Counted from the first letter of the stretch, positions 1-6,406 are shown. The stretch is 11,433 nt of DNA from Deltaproteobacteria bacterium (GCA_011051075.1 DREN01000209.1:1-11433), one strand, 5' to 3'. Notes: generated by a model from the letters alone, not told the origin. Numbers and translations: made by a program.

Positions 1-144
1 GATAATAACGAATTTGACCGCAGCCGCCACAAAGGTCCAGCCCTCCCGCATATTGGGGCTCTTTCTGCTCAGCACCAGCAGGGGAACCGCGCAGATGGAC
101 ACCAGAACGGCGATGAGGGGTTTTATGGAATAGATGGTTTCCAA
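1..144 (-). CDS. Second MrpD/NuoN-like antiporter subunit, N-terminal 48 codons only
   Basis: This is the 5' end of a gene that runs off the left edge, translating as 48 codons with no stop. The start is TTG at 144-142: an in-frame TAG lies four codons upstream, so no longer product is possible, and an AGGGA stretch sits 7 bases before it. The peptide begins LETIYSIKPLIAVLVS, with one clear membrane helix (about residues 7-25), then a charged RKSPNMREGW segment and the start of a second hydrophobic stretch. This resembles the N-terminus of the 'monovalent cation/H+ antiporter subunit D' family. It follows mrpD by 112 bp. A tandem pair of MrpD-like subunits recalls MbxH and MbxH' of archaeal Mbx complexes, but MrpA- or NuoL-like identity cannot be excluded from so short a piece. 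Confidence 0.72.
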   Translation of the reverse strand, partial: METIYSIKPLIAVLVSICAVPLLVLSRKSPNMREGWTFVAAAVKFVII

Positions 145-256
145 GTTAAATCCCTATGGTGATGAGTCCCGCTCCGGGCGGGATGACTACAATTTTTCGT
201 TACAGGGGGTGGCCAACCCGGCCCGGAAGAGCCAGACGTCCCCAACGTACCACCCC
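145..256 (-). other. Intercistronic spacer with two stem-loops between mrpD and the next antiporter gene
   Basis: This is the only spacer over 25 bp inside the minus-strand antiporter cluster. It contains two inverted repeats. One pairs 206-212 with 250-256 (GGGGTGG/CCACCCC, 37-nt loop containing further GC-rich complementarity) directly after the mrpD stop. The second is a compact hairpin, TCCCGC (167-172) with GCGGGA (178-183) and a 5-nt loop, about 22 bases before the TTG start of the next gene. Neither is followed by a T-run on the minus strand, so they do not look like intrinsic terminators. Roles in RNA processing or uneven expression are inference. Confidence 0.45.
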
Positions 257-1735
257 TCAAGGGATCATGGGGGCGATAATCCCGCTTACAATATCCCCTG
301 TATAGGCCCCCATTACCACCAAACCCACTACCACCACCAGAAGAGGAACCACCATGCTGAGCGGTGCCTCTTCCATTGGCGCAGGGGCCGGGCCATGCCC
401 GTGGTCTGAACCAAAGGGTTCGTAATAACCTATTTCGATAATACGGAAAAAAAGAACCGCATTTATCAGGCTGCTGAATACAAGGGCAGCCACAAATCCG
501 TACTGACCCGCCTGGACGCCCCCTGAAATCAGGTACCATTTGCTGAAAAAACCGCACGTGGGAGGAACACCGATCATGGAAAGGCCGCCCGCCACGAGCC
601 CTGTCATGGTGTAGGGCATTTTCCGGAACATTCCCTTGAGATCCTCAAAGGCGTATCCCCCGGTCCGGTACACGACATTCCCCACGGCCAGGAACACGCA
701 GAGGGTCATGACGGCATCGTTGGCAATATGAAGAATCGCCCCTGTCATGCCGGCCCGGTTGCCGAGCCACGCGCCACCCACCATATAACCCACCTCAGCT
801 ATGATCACGTAGCTTAGCATCCTCTTCATATCCCTGGCGCCCAGGGCTAAAACGGCGCCCATAAAAATGGCGATTACCGCAAGCCAGACAACGGAATGGT
901 TCAATGCCAGTCTGGAAAAGGTAAAGGTCGGGGTAAAAACCGTGAGTATCAGGCGGATCATCACATAGATCATGACCTTGGTCATGAGAGGCGCCACCAG
1001 GCTGCTTACGGCGGAGGGGGCGTAGGTGTACGCATTTGGAAGCCACGCGTGCAGGGGGAAAAAGCCCATCTTCAGAAAGACCCCCACCATGCAGATGATA
1101 AAGGCCACCAGAACAACCCTCGAGCCGTAGAGAGAGGGGAGGATGGCGGAGATATCCGCCATGTTCAGGGAACCGGTGCTGATGTAGAGATACCCTACTC
1201 CCAAGAGGTAGAAGCAGGCCCCGATGGTACCCATGTACACGTAGTTGAGGCTGGCAAGGGGGGCACGGTCTTCTCCCATGGCGATGAGACCGTAACCTGT
1301 AAGGGCGGTGATCTCCAGGAGAACGTAGAGGTTAAAGGCGTCCCCCGTAACCACAATGCCCATGAGTCCGGTGATCAGGAGCACGTAGAGGGTGTAAAAG
1401 GCCCCTATCTTTTCCGGGAACTCCCTCTCAACGCTCCTCCGGGTGGCGATCAGGTTGATAAGGGCGACCGCCGATACCACCACCAGCACCATGGCGCTGA
1501 GGCGGTCAACCCTGTAGGCGATTCCCCAGGGCGGGGCCCAGCCCCCTAAAAAATAGTGAACCACGTCCTCGTTAAGGACCCTGAACAGAAGGCCCACGGA
1601 GGAAAACAGGGCCACGCACAGGGCCGCAACTGCCACAGGAAAGCAGAGCCTCCTGCTCAGCCACCCAAGGATACTGATGAGAAGGGCTGAAAGGAGTGGA
1701 ACAGTAACGAGGAGGGCGGGATAATGCTGGCTCAT
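257..1735 (-). CDS. mrpD: Mrp-type antiporter subunit D (proton/cation channel, NuoM/N family)
   Basis: A 492-residue polytopic membrane protein of the proton-conducting antiporter family shared by Mrp antiporters, Mbh/Mbx complexes and complex I (NuoL/M/N). It would carry one half-channel pathway for H+ or Na+. Visible key residues include Glu141 in a GDAFNLYVLLEI helix (TM5 position), Lys222 in FLKMGFFPLHAWLPNAY (TM7), Lys253 in LMTKVMIY (TM8) and Lys399 in FFSKWYL (TM12). At the TM10 motif HIANDAVMT the usual basic residue appears as Thr344. A His-rich loop (residues 445-448) precedes the last helix. The length is normal for MrpD. The ATG overlaps the mrpC stop by 4 bp (ATGA), indicating translational coupling. 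Family assignment is firm; the transported ion cannot be told from sequence. Confidence 0.95.
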   Translation of the reverse strand: MSQHYPALLVTVPLLSALLISILGWLSRRLCFPVAVAALCVALFSSVGLLFRVLNEDVVHYFLGGWAPPWGIAYRVDRLSAMVLVVVSAVALINLIATRRSVEREFPEKIGAFYTLYVLLITGLMGIVVTGDAFNLYVLLEITALTGYGLIAMGEDRAPLASLNYVYMGTIGACFYLLGVGYLYISTGSLNMADISAILPSLYGSRVVLVAFIICMVGVFLKMGFFPLHAWLPNAYTYAPSAVSSLVAPLMTKVMIYVMIRLILTVFTPTFTFSRLALNHSVVWLAVIAIFMGAVLALGARDMKRMLSYVIIAEVGYMVGGAWLGNRAGMTGAILHIANDAVMTLCVFLAVGNVVYRTGGYAFEDLKGMFRKMPYTMTGLVAGGLSMIGVPPTCGFFSKWYLISGGVQAGQYGFVAALVFSSLINAVLFFRIIEIGYYEPFGSDHGHGPAPAPMEEAPLSMVVPLLVVVVGLVVMGAYTGDIVSGIIAPMIP

Positions 1736-2142
1736 TTTTCTCTAAGCTGCGCTAAGATTTCATCCTCTTCAAGGGTTTCATACCGGTTATAGACCCTTAT
1801 GGCAAGGGCAAGGGCCACCCCAAGGGTGGCGACGGCCACCACAATGGCGGTAAGCATCAGCACATGGGGGAGAGGATTTATGTACTCAGCGGCCTTTATT
1901 GCCTGGGAGCCTGCCCCGTGGACCGCCTCGCCGTGCCCGTGCTCGATGATGGGGATGGTTGCCCCCCTCTTTGCGCCGATGGAGACGTAGAACAGGATAA
2001 TGGCGGTCTGAAATATGTTCATCCCCACTATCTTCTTCACCAGGTTTTTCTTGGCAATTATGGCGTAGAGACCGATCACCATGAGAACGATATAGATCAG
2101 GTAGTTGTAATAATCGGCAACGGAGGAGAAGAAATCAGACAT
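1732..2142 (-). CDS. mrpC: Mrp antiporter subunit C (NuoK-like)
   Basis: A 136-residue small membrane protein of the MrpC/NuoK family. Three hydrophobic helices are evident at roughly residues 13-29, 38-56 and 92-115. The family signature near the third helix, NPLPHVLMLTAIVVAVA (about 89-105), is clear, as is GMNIFQTAIILFYV in the second helix. In complex I and Mrp structures this subunit lies between the antiporter-like subunits and the rest of the membrane arm and carries part of the lateral proton path. The connecting loop has a His-rich piece, EHGHGEAVHG, of unknown meaning. It lies 13 bp after mrpB and overlaps mrpD by 4 bp. The last 20 residues are acidic and hydrophilic. Confidence 0.93.
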   Translation of the reverse strand: MSDFFSSVADYYNYLIYIVLMVIGLYAIIAKKNLVKKIVGMNIFQTAIILFYVSIGAKRGATIPIIEHGHGEAVHGAGSQAIKAAEYINPLPHVLMLTAIVVAVATLGVALALAIRVYNRYETLEEDEILAQLREK

Positions 2143-2155
2143 TGCTCAGCTCCAC

Positions 2156-2986
2156 TCACAGGCCCTCGTCGTACTCCCCCCGGGAGGAGATGTTGTTGTA
2201 GATCCATATCATGGTGGCCATGACCGCAAGACCCACGCCGATCTCCACGATAAGAATGCCATGGGATCTGGCTGTAACAGGATCAACGTGGAGGATGCCG
2301 GCCAGTGCCCCGTAATCGAGGAAGTCGCGCCCTAAAACCAGACAAAGGGCCCCTGTACCCGCATAGATCAAGACTCCGATCGGACAGAGAAGGGCATGGA
2401 CCTTTTCACCCATGCGTGCAAGGGCCGTTCTCAAATCGTGGGAAATGGCAAGGAGAATCATGCTCGCCCCAAGGATGACCCCACCCTGGAACCCTCCCCC
2501 AGGGCTGTGGTGGCCATGTGCTATCACGTAGAGGCCGAAAAGCTGCAGAAAGGGCACCAGTATCCGGCAGGAGGTCTTGATGATCAGGTCGTGGGGGGCC
2601 CAGAGGTTGTCAATCATTTCAAACTCCTCCAAGACCGGAGGGATCTTCCTGGTACACTTGACACGGATGGTCATCCCCGTGAGGGTGTGACGGTAACGCC
2701 TGAAAATGGGCCCTTCTTTCTTAGGGAGTCTCAGGATAAAGAAGCAGACCACCCCTGCGGCGAAGATAACGGTGGTCTCGAACATGGTATCGAAACCCCT
2801 GTAGTCCGCAAGCACGGCCGTTACAGCGTTGGGTACTGACGTCTCCTCCATGGTCTTTTCTATGTACCTGGGTGAGACATGTGTGTGGGCCGCAGATCCT
2901 GGATCTGCCCAGGGAGGGAAGTCCCCCATGGCATAAAAAAGGAGAGCGCAGGTCAAAGCAGCCACTAATATCCCTAAGGTTCTCAA
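2156..2986 (-). CDS. mrpB: Fused MbhE-MrpB antiporter subunit (TTG start)
   Basis: A 276-residue protein joining two Mrp-family parts. Residues 1-90 match the MbhE domain (the second piece of the MrpA C-terminus): an N-terminal helix, the motif NAVTAVLADYRGFDTMFE (53-70), and a second helix. Residues 130-276 are MrpB, with GHHSPGGGFQGGVILGA (158-174) and four hydrophobic helices. The start is TTG at 2986-2984, chosen because it overlaps the stop of the upstream DUF4040 gene in the pattern TTGA and has AGGAGG 8-9 bases before it. The open frame extends to 3109, but that part overlaps the previous gene and its residues look like an off-frame shadow. In archaeal Mbh the two parts are separate genes (mbhE, mbhF). 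It acts in the membrane arm. Confidence 0.9.
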   Translation of the reverse strand: MRTLGILVAALTCALLFYAMGDFPPWADPGSAAHTHVSPRYIEKTMEETSVPNAVTAVLADYRGFDTMFETTVIFAAGVVCFFILRLPKKEGPIFRRYRHTLTGMTIRVKCTRKIPPVLEEFEMIDNLWAPHDLIIKTSCRILVPFLQLFGLYVIAHGHHSPGGGFQGGVILGASMILLAISHDLRTALARMGEKVHALLCPIGVLIYAGTGALCLVLGRDFLDYGALAGILHVDPVTARSHGILIVEIGVGLAVMATMIWIYNNISSRGEYDEGL

Positions 2987-3228
2987 TCCTTGCTCCTCCT
3001 TGTGGTACGAAAAACAGCGGCTACGAAAAACACCGTGCTTACCCCGGCCCCCACCGATGCCTCTGTGAAGGCAACATCCACGGCCCCCATGATGGCCCAG
3101 AGAAGGCACATCATGAAACTGTAGGCCCCGAATAGTATGGCAGATCCTAATAGGTCCTTTATGGCGATGGCCCCGACGGCGGCCACTACCACCAGGGACA
3201 GGATCACCAGGTCCAATTCCCAGATCAT
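2983..3228 (-). CDS. MbhD-like/DUF4040 subunit (detached MrpA C-terminal piece)
   Basis: An 81-residue membrane protein with three hydrophobic segments and the DUF4040 signature AIKDLLGSAILFGAYSFMM followed by MGAVDVAFTEASVGAGVS. In bacterial Mrp antiporters this sequence forms part of the C-terminus of the large MrpA subunit; in Mbh/Mbx and many anaerobe clusters it is a separate gene (MbhD). The start chosen is ATG at 3228, 4 bp after the mrpG stop, with AGGAG about 8 bases upstream. The open frame extends to 3267, but the extra 13 residues overlap mrpG. Its stop overlaps the TTG of the following mbhE-mrpB gene. The symbol is left blank because naming varies between Mrp and Mbh systems. Confidence 0.9.
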   Translation of the reverse strand: MIWELDLVILSLVVVAAVGAIAIKDLLGSAILFGAYSFMMCLLWAIMGAVDVAFTEASVGAGVSTVFFVAAVFRTTRRSKD

Positions 3229-3232
3229 GATA

Positions 3233-3556
3233 TCATCTCCTCTTTTCCCCTCTGGTCCATGGACCAAGCCCGGCCCTCACCCCGGCATCCACTATTCCGT
3301 GTATGGCCGTTGGACTTGAAAGAAAGACAAAGACCACTATGAGAATAATCTTCAGGCCTGTCAGGACAGTGGCCAAAGAAAAATGATGCAGGTTGAAGAG
3401 GGCCAGGGCCACCATCATGAGGAGGGCGCCGCCCGTGTCCAGCTTGCCAGCCGGGTGCAGCCGGGAGTAGAAGTCGGGGAAACGGAGTATGCCGACTGCG
3501 CCGCCGGTGAAAAATACCAGACCGCATATGATCAGGAAAACAACGATAATGTCCAT
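3233..3556 (-). CDS. mrpG: Mrp antiporter subunit G
   Basis: A 107-residue protein of the MrpG/MnhG/PhaG family (MbhC in archaea). Three hydrophobic helices span most of it, and the hallmark GILRFPDFYSRLHPAGKLDT (residues 23-42) is intact, including the conserved H-P-A-G-K segment. The C-terminus is short and basic (TRGEKRR). ATG 3556 has AAGGAG 8 bases upstream. It lies 22 bp after mrpF and 4 bp before the DUF4040 gene. MrpG is a small structural subunit needed for antiporter assembly and has no catalytic residues of its own to identify. Confidence 0.94.
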   Translation of the reverse strand: MDIIVVFLIICGLVFFTGGAVGILRFPDFYSRLHPAGKLDTGGALLMMVALALFNLHHFSLATVLTGLKIILIVVFVFLSSPTAIHGIVDAGVRAGLGPWTRGEKRR

Positions 3557-3578
3557 CTTGGATGCTCCTTATGCCCGG

Positions 3579-3854
3579 TTATTCCCCGAAAAGGCCTTTT
3601 CGCTTCTGAAAATACCTGGAGGCGGCAAGGACCGCAATGAAGTTCAGCATGGCATAGGCCAGTGCAATATCCACAAACATATCCACACGATGAAACATGA
3701 GCCCTATCAGGACCAGGAGTACCGTGGTCTTGCTGCCGATGGCGTTGGCCCCTATGAGGCGGTCCAGCACCGTGGGGCCAATAACGGCTCGGTAGAGTGA
3801 AAGGACCATCAGGAAACTCAAATAAAGACCGGAAAACAGAAAAAAATTGTCCAT
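3579..3854 (-). CDS. mrpF: Mrp antiporter subunit F
   Basis: A 91-residue MrpF/MnhF/PhaF family protein (MbhB in archaea). It has three hydrophobic helices and the conserved GPTVLDRLIGANAIGSKT stretch (residues 27-44), then an RVDMFVDIALAYAMLNF helix with membrane-buried aspartate. The ATG overlaps the last base of the mrpE stop (TAATG), so the pair is probably translationally coupled. Length and residue pattern are typical. In Mrp structures MrpF sits with MrpE and MrpG at one end of the complex, and the buried acidic residue has been suggested to take part in ion transfer; that last point is knowledge of the family, not visible here. Confidence 0.94.
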   Translation of the reverse strand: MDNFFLFSGLYLSFLMVLSLYRAVIGPTVLDRLIGANAIGSKTTVLLVLIGLMFHRVDMFVDIALAYAMLNFIAVLAASRYFQKRKGLFGE

Positions 3855-4441
3855 TATTCCTCGCCGAATGCCCTGGCAATCCTCCTTTCCATCTCCCCGG
3901 GCAGGCTCTCCCTTGAGGATTTGTCAAGGGCGTGGACCGTGAAAGTCCCGTCAATGGAGACGTAGACCGTTATGGTCCCCGGTGTGAGAGTTATGGAATT
4001 TGCAAAGGTGACGAGGGGAAGATCCCCCTTGAGTCTGCTCTGGAATCTGAAGATCCGGGGATCGATGAGATCCATCATCCTGGGATGAAAGGTCAGGTAA
4101 AGGACATGGAGGTTTGCCATGAAGATCTGATAGAGGAGCCATGGCACGTACCTGATAAAGCAAACCCAGGTCCTCAAGGATCCTTCTGTTCCGGGCTCGG
4201 GGAAGATCAGGTCTTTTGAAAAGAGCGTGACCATGACGCACGAGATGAGACCCAGGCTCAGGTGAAAGGGATCAAATTTACCTGAAAGAACGATCCACAG
4301 GGAGAAGAGGAGGATGAATGTTATGGCGTACGGAAGGAAGGCGCGTGCCCTTTTTCTTGTCGATGGGGTAACTCCGGGGTCAGATCCCTGTCCGGGTTCA
4401 TGAAGGATTGTATTTTCCCTGGTATTCGTCGTCGCAGGCAT
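3854..4441 (-). CDS. mrpE: Mrp antiporter subunit E
   Basis: A 195-residue MrpE/MnhE/PhaE family protein (MbhA in archaea). Membrane helices are seen at about 34-53, 57-75 and 93-116, followed by a cytoplasmic domain with the family motif ANSITLTPGTITVYVSIDG (147-165). The first 32 residues are hydrophilic, longer than usual for MrpE, but no other start codon stands close to the first helix, and AAAGGA precedes ATG 4441. It is the first membrane gene of the cluster, 22 bp after the histidine kinase stop, with no terminator in between; this suggests that the two-component genes and the antiporter share a transcript. Confidence 0.93.
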   Translation of the reverse strand: MPATTNTRENTILHEPGQGSDPGVTPSTRKRARAFLPYAITFILLFSLWIVLSGKFDPFHLSLGLISCVMVTLFSKDLIFPEPGTEGSLRTWVCFIRYVPWLLYQIFMANLHVLYLTFHPRMMDLIDPRIFRFQSRLKGDLPLVTFANSITLTPGTITVYVSIDGTFTVHALDKSSRESLPGEMERRIARAFGEE

Positions 4442-4463
4442 AGGGTCCTTTCCCAGACTCCTG

Positions 4464-5618
4464 TCAACCAGTGGGCAACCTCACGATAAAGGTGGTGCCT
4501 TCTCCCACCTGGGTCTCAAAGGAGAATTCACCTCCTAATTTTCCGATAATATCCCGGCATATGGGAAGGCCCAGCCCCGTCCCTTTTCCCGCCGGCTTGG
4601 TGGTGAAGAAGAGGTCGTACATCCGTTTCTGGTTCTCCTCGGAGATGCCTGTGCCGTTGTCAGAGACCCTGATCTGAACCGTGGATCCATCTCTGGAGGT
4701 CTTCAACACGACCCGGCCTCCTGCCTCCCCCTTCTCCTTTACCGCATGAATGGCGTTTGAGATAAGGTTGACAAAGATCTGTTCAAGCATCTGTTTGTCC
4801 GATTGCAAAAGGAGAGACCCCTCCATGAAATCAAAGACAGCCTCGATATCCTTATGTCTCAACTCAGGGTTTAAAAAGCTGACCGTTTCTCTCAGCAGTT
4901 CGTGGACGTCCAGGGAGGTTTGGGCAGGCTCCGAGTCCCTCGCATAGGCCAGCAGTTGCCGCGTAATGCCCCTGCACCGTTTAACCTGTTTGACGATATG
5001 CTGGACCGCGGTTTCCAGTTCTTCACGGTCTTCCCGGGCCATGCCCTTTGCATCGCCCACCACCGCCTCTATCCACCCGGAGATCTCGCCTATGACGGCA
5101 ACAGGGTTGTTGATCTCATGGGCAATACCCGAGGCCGTGCGGCCGATTTCAGCCAATCTGTCAACACGTATCAGGTCATCATGAAACTTCTTCATAGGGG
5201 CGGTGTCACGGCATACGCTCGATGTGCCGGCAAACCGCCCGTCTGAGTCTGTAATAGCGATAAGGGAGAGATCGAACCGGACAATGTGTCCATCCTTGTG
5301 CCGAAAGGGGTACTCCTGATGGGTGGCCCGGCCTTCCGTCCGGGAGAGGGCTTCCAGTCTTTCAAACTCCGAAGGATCTGCTGCCAGGTCCCTTGCAGGA
5401 CGTCCCATAACCTGTTCAGAGGAATATCCGATGGCCCTTTCGCCGCCCCTGTTGAACGATACCAGGATACCGTCCGCATCGGTGGCAAAAACCATGTCAC
5501 TGGAGTTCTCCAGGACAGTAGCCAAGTGTCTCCTGGCCCTGGAGCACTCCCTCTCAAGCCGGGCGATCACCTCTGAGGTCGTTTCTGACCGGGAGTTGGG
5601 AACGTCATTCGATTCCAT
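4464..5618 (-). CDS. Soluble PAS-domain sensor histidine kinase
   Basis: A 384-residue kinase without membrane segments, therefore probably sensing a cytoplasmic signal. Domains in order: a short N-terminal coiled region (15-35), one PAS domain with its C-terminal PAC part (about 36-145; DMVFATDADGILVSFN at the start), a HisKA domain with phospho-acceptor His167 in GIAHEINNP, and a HATPase domain with N-box NLISNAIHAV (284-293), G1 DNGTG (320-324), F-box LFFTTK and G2 GTGLGL (346-351). All residues needed for catalysis are present. The ATG at 5618 overlaps the response regulator by 14 bp, making a cognate pair very likely. No haem-, flavin- or iron-sulfur-binding residues in the PAS domain can be named with confidence, so the signal is unknown. 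Confidence 0.95.
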   Translation of the reverse strand: MESNDVPNSRSETTSEVIARLERECSRARRHLATVLENSSDMVFATDADGILVSFNRGGERAIGYSSEQVMGRPARDLAADPSEFERLEALSRTEGRATHQEYPFRHKDGHIVRFDLSLIAITDSDGRFAGTSSVCRDTAPMKKFHDDLIRVDRLAEIGRTASGIAHEINNPVAVIGEISGWIEAVVGDAKGMAREDREELETAVQHIVKQVKRCRGITRQLLAYARDSEPAQTSLDVHELLRETVSFLNPELRHKDIEAVFDFMEGSLLLQSDKQMLEQIFVNLISNAIHAVKEKGEAGGRVVLKTSRDGSTVQIRVSDNGTGISEENQKRMYDLFFTTKPAGKGTGLGLPICRDIIGKLGGEFSFETQVGEGTTFIVRLPTG

Positions 5619-6099
5619 AGATCTTCCGCAACTTGTTCATGGCCTTTTTTATTCCCCTCGCCCCCATTCCGGCGCGGTAGATCTCATCCACCTCCTGCTG
5701 GAACTTGGCCTGCTGCAGTTCAACCTTCTTCTTATAGGCGGCCTTTATGGTGTCAACGAGGTTATCGTACTCGATCGGTTTTAGAAGGTATTTAAAGGCA
5801 TCCTGCCGACCGCTTTCAAGGGCCGTATCAACGGCGCCGTGCCCCGTAAGCACTATACTCTGGAGAAAGGGTTGAATCTTCTTCAGCTTCTCCTGTGTCT
5901 CGACACCATCTATCCCCGGCATCTTCAGGTCCACCACCGCAACGTCAAAAGCCTCACCAGCGGCAACCTCCACGGCCTCCTCCCCTGAAAAGGTAGCCTT
6001 TACCATGAAACCCTCCCGCAAAAGGCGTTTTGAAAGGTATTCAACAAGGGTCTCCTCATCATCGATCAGCAGGACTCTAATGTCGGGTTTTTCGTTCAT
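5605..6099 (-). CDS. Single-domain (CheY-like) response regulator with helical tail
   Basis: A 164-residue receiver protein. Acidic pocket Asp13-Asp14, phospho-acceptor Asp57 (VVDLKMPGIDG), Thr85 (VLTGHG) and Lys107 (LLKPIE) are all in place, so the receiver should be active. After the receiver there is no DNA-binding or AAA+ output domain; residues 125-164 form a polar, probably helical tail ending ARGIKKAMNKLRKIYGIE. The start ATG 6099 has AGGAG 6 bases upstream (6110-6106). It is the first gene of the minus-strand cluster, ahead of its kinase. Output is probably through protein contacts, or the protein passes phosphate to another regulator; it cannot itself be the protein that binds the repeats upstream by any recognisable domain. 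Confidence 0.94.
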   Translation of the reverse strand: MNEKPDIRVLLIDDEETLVEYLSKRLLREGFMVKATFSGEEAVEVAAGEAFDVAVVDLKMPGIDGVETQEKLKKIQPFLQSIVLTGHGAVDTALESGRQDAFKYLLKPIEYDNLVDTIKAAYKKKVELQQAKFQQEVDEIYRAGMGARGIKKAMNKLRKIYGIE

Positions 6100-6159
6100 T
6101 GACAGCTCCTTATCTTTGGTTGGAATTTAGACGGGAAGTTCGAAAAAGACAGACCAGTA

Positions 6160-6195
6160 GATTTTTTCTGTACTCTTCAGGCGGCTATTTGTCAA
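6160..6195 (-). promoter_or_regulatory. Candidate sigma70-type promoter of the regulator/kinase/antiporter operon
   Basis: On the minus strand a perfect TTGACA (6195-6190) is followed after exactly 17 bp by TACAGA (6172-6167), a weak -10 match. The predicted start near 6160 leaves a leader of about 60 nt before ATG 6099. A perfect -35 with a poor -10 is typical of activator-dependent promoters, which fits the tandem repeat lying just 4 bp upstream of it. Confidence 0.5.
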
Positions 6196-6199
6196 CCTT

Positions 6200-6239
6200 T
6201 TTTATGTAACCTCTACCCCTTTTATGTAAGCTGTACCCC
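6200..6239. repeat. Tandem 20-bp direct repeat, candidate operator
   Basis: Two adjoining 20-bp units at 6200-6219 and 6220-6239 agree at 18 of 20 positions (TTTTATGTAA, then CCTCTACCCC or GCTGTACCCC). A 20-bp period places both copies on nearly the same face of the helix. The heptamer TATGTAA at 6203-6209 and 6223-6229 recurs inverted at 6355-6361 near the hdrA start. The pair lies 4 bp upstream of the minus-strand -35 and about 80 bp upstream of the hdrA -35. The binding protein is unknown. Confidence 0.6.
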
Positions 6240-6245
6240 CCTCCC

Positions 6246-6256
6246 CCTGTGACAGG
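6246..6256. repeat. Short palindrome CCTGT-g-ACAGG
   Basis: A perfect 5-bp inverted repeat around a single central base lies between the tandem repeat and the hdrA promoter. It is short enough to arise by chance, and is listed because it is one of three dyads in the same control region. Confidence 0.3.
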
Positions 6257-6281
6257 CCCCAGGAGGAGATGCCTTGAGGCC

Positions 6282-6296
6282 GTTTTTCGGAAAAAC
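6282..6296. repeat. Perfect 15-bp palindrome upstream of the hdrA promoter
   Basis: GTTTTTC (6282-6288) and GAAAAAC (6290-6296) are exact inverted repeats about a central G. The centre lies about 65 bp before the predicted hdrA transcription start and 23 bp upstream of the -35 hexamer, a usual distance for an activator site. An RNA hairpin reading is possible (6-bp stem, CGG loop), but the position outside both predicted transcripts favours a DNA site. Confidence 0.4.
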
Positions 6297-6318
6297 AGGT
6301 GGAGGCGGGAAAACCCTG

Positions 6319-6347
6319 TTGCAAAACCGCTACGATATAGTTACAAT
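6319..6347 (+). promoter_or_regulatory. Predicted sigma70-type promoter of hdrA
   Basis: TTGCAA (6319-6324) and TACAAT (6342-6347) are separated by 17 bp. The predicted start near 6354 gives a leader of about 53 nt to ATG 6407, which includes a GGAGG ribosome site at 6393-6397, nine bases before the start codon. It is the best promoter match in the window. Confidence 0.62.
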
Positions 6348-6361
6348 GTAGCCATTACATA
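6342..6361. promoter_or_regulatory. Dyad overlapping the hdrA -10 and transcription start
   Basis: ATGTA (6346-6350) and TACAT (6356-6360) form an inverted repeat with a 5-bp spacer, and TACAATGTA (6342-6350) is itself a near-perfect palindrome. The right half includes TTACATA, the reverse complement of the heptamer found twice in the tandem repeat at 6200-6239. A protein bound here would block the -10 and start point, so a repressor site is plausible (inference). Confidence 0.42.
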
Positions 6362-6406
6362 GGTTATCTCTGATTCTCCCAAGTCTATGAATGGAGGAAA
6401 GTATTG

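Noticed and set aside
167..183. GC hairpin as a rho-independent terminator
   Set aside because: No T-run follows on the minus strand; on the plus strand the T-run at about 192-196 is some 9 bases away and no plus-strand gene ends there.
896..1549. 217-codon open frame on the plus strand
   Set aside because: Antisense to mrpD; composition is charged and low in hydrophobic residues, with no recognisable domain. It is a shadow of a GC-rich gene.
2987..3109. Upstream extension of the mbhE-mrpB frame to 3109
   Set aside because: It overlaps the DUF4040 gene almost fully; the encoded residues (many Gly, Arg, His, Cys) look like a shadow frame, and TTG 2986 has a good ribosome site and overlap.
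6305..6325. Sigma54 promoter using the TTGCA at 6319-6323
   Set aside because: The nearest upstream GG is 13 rather than 12 bases from the GC pair and lacks the TGGCAC context; the sigma70 hexamers with 17-bp spacing fit better.
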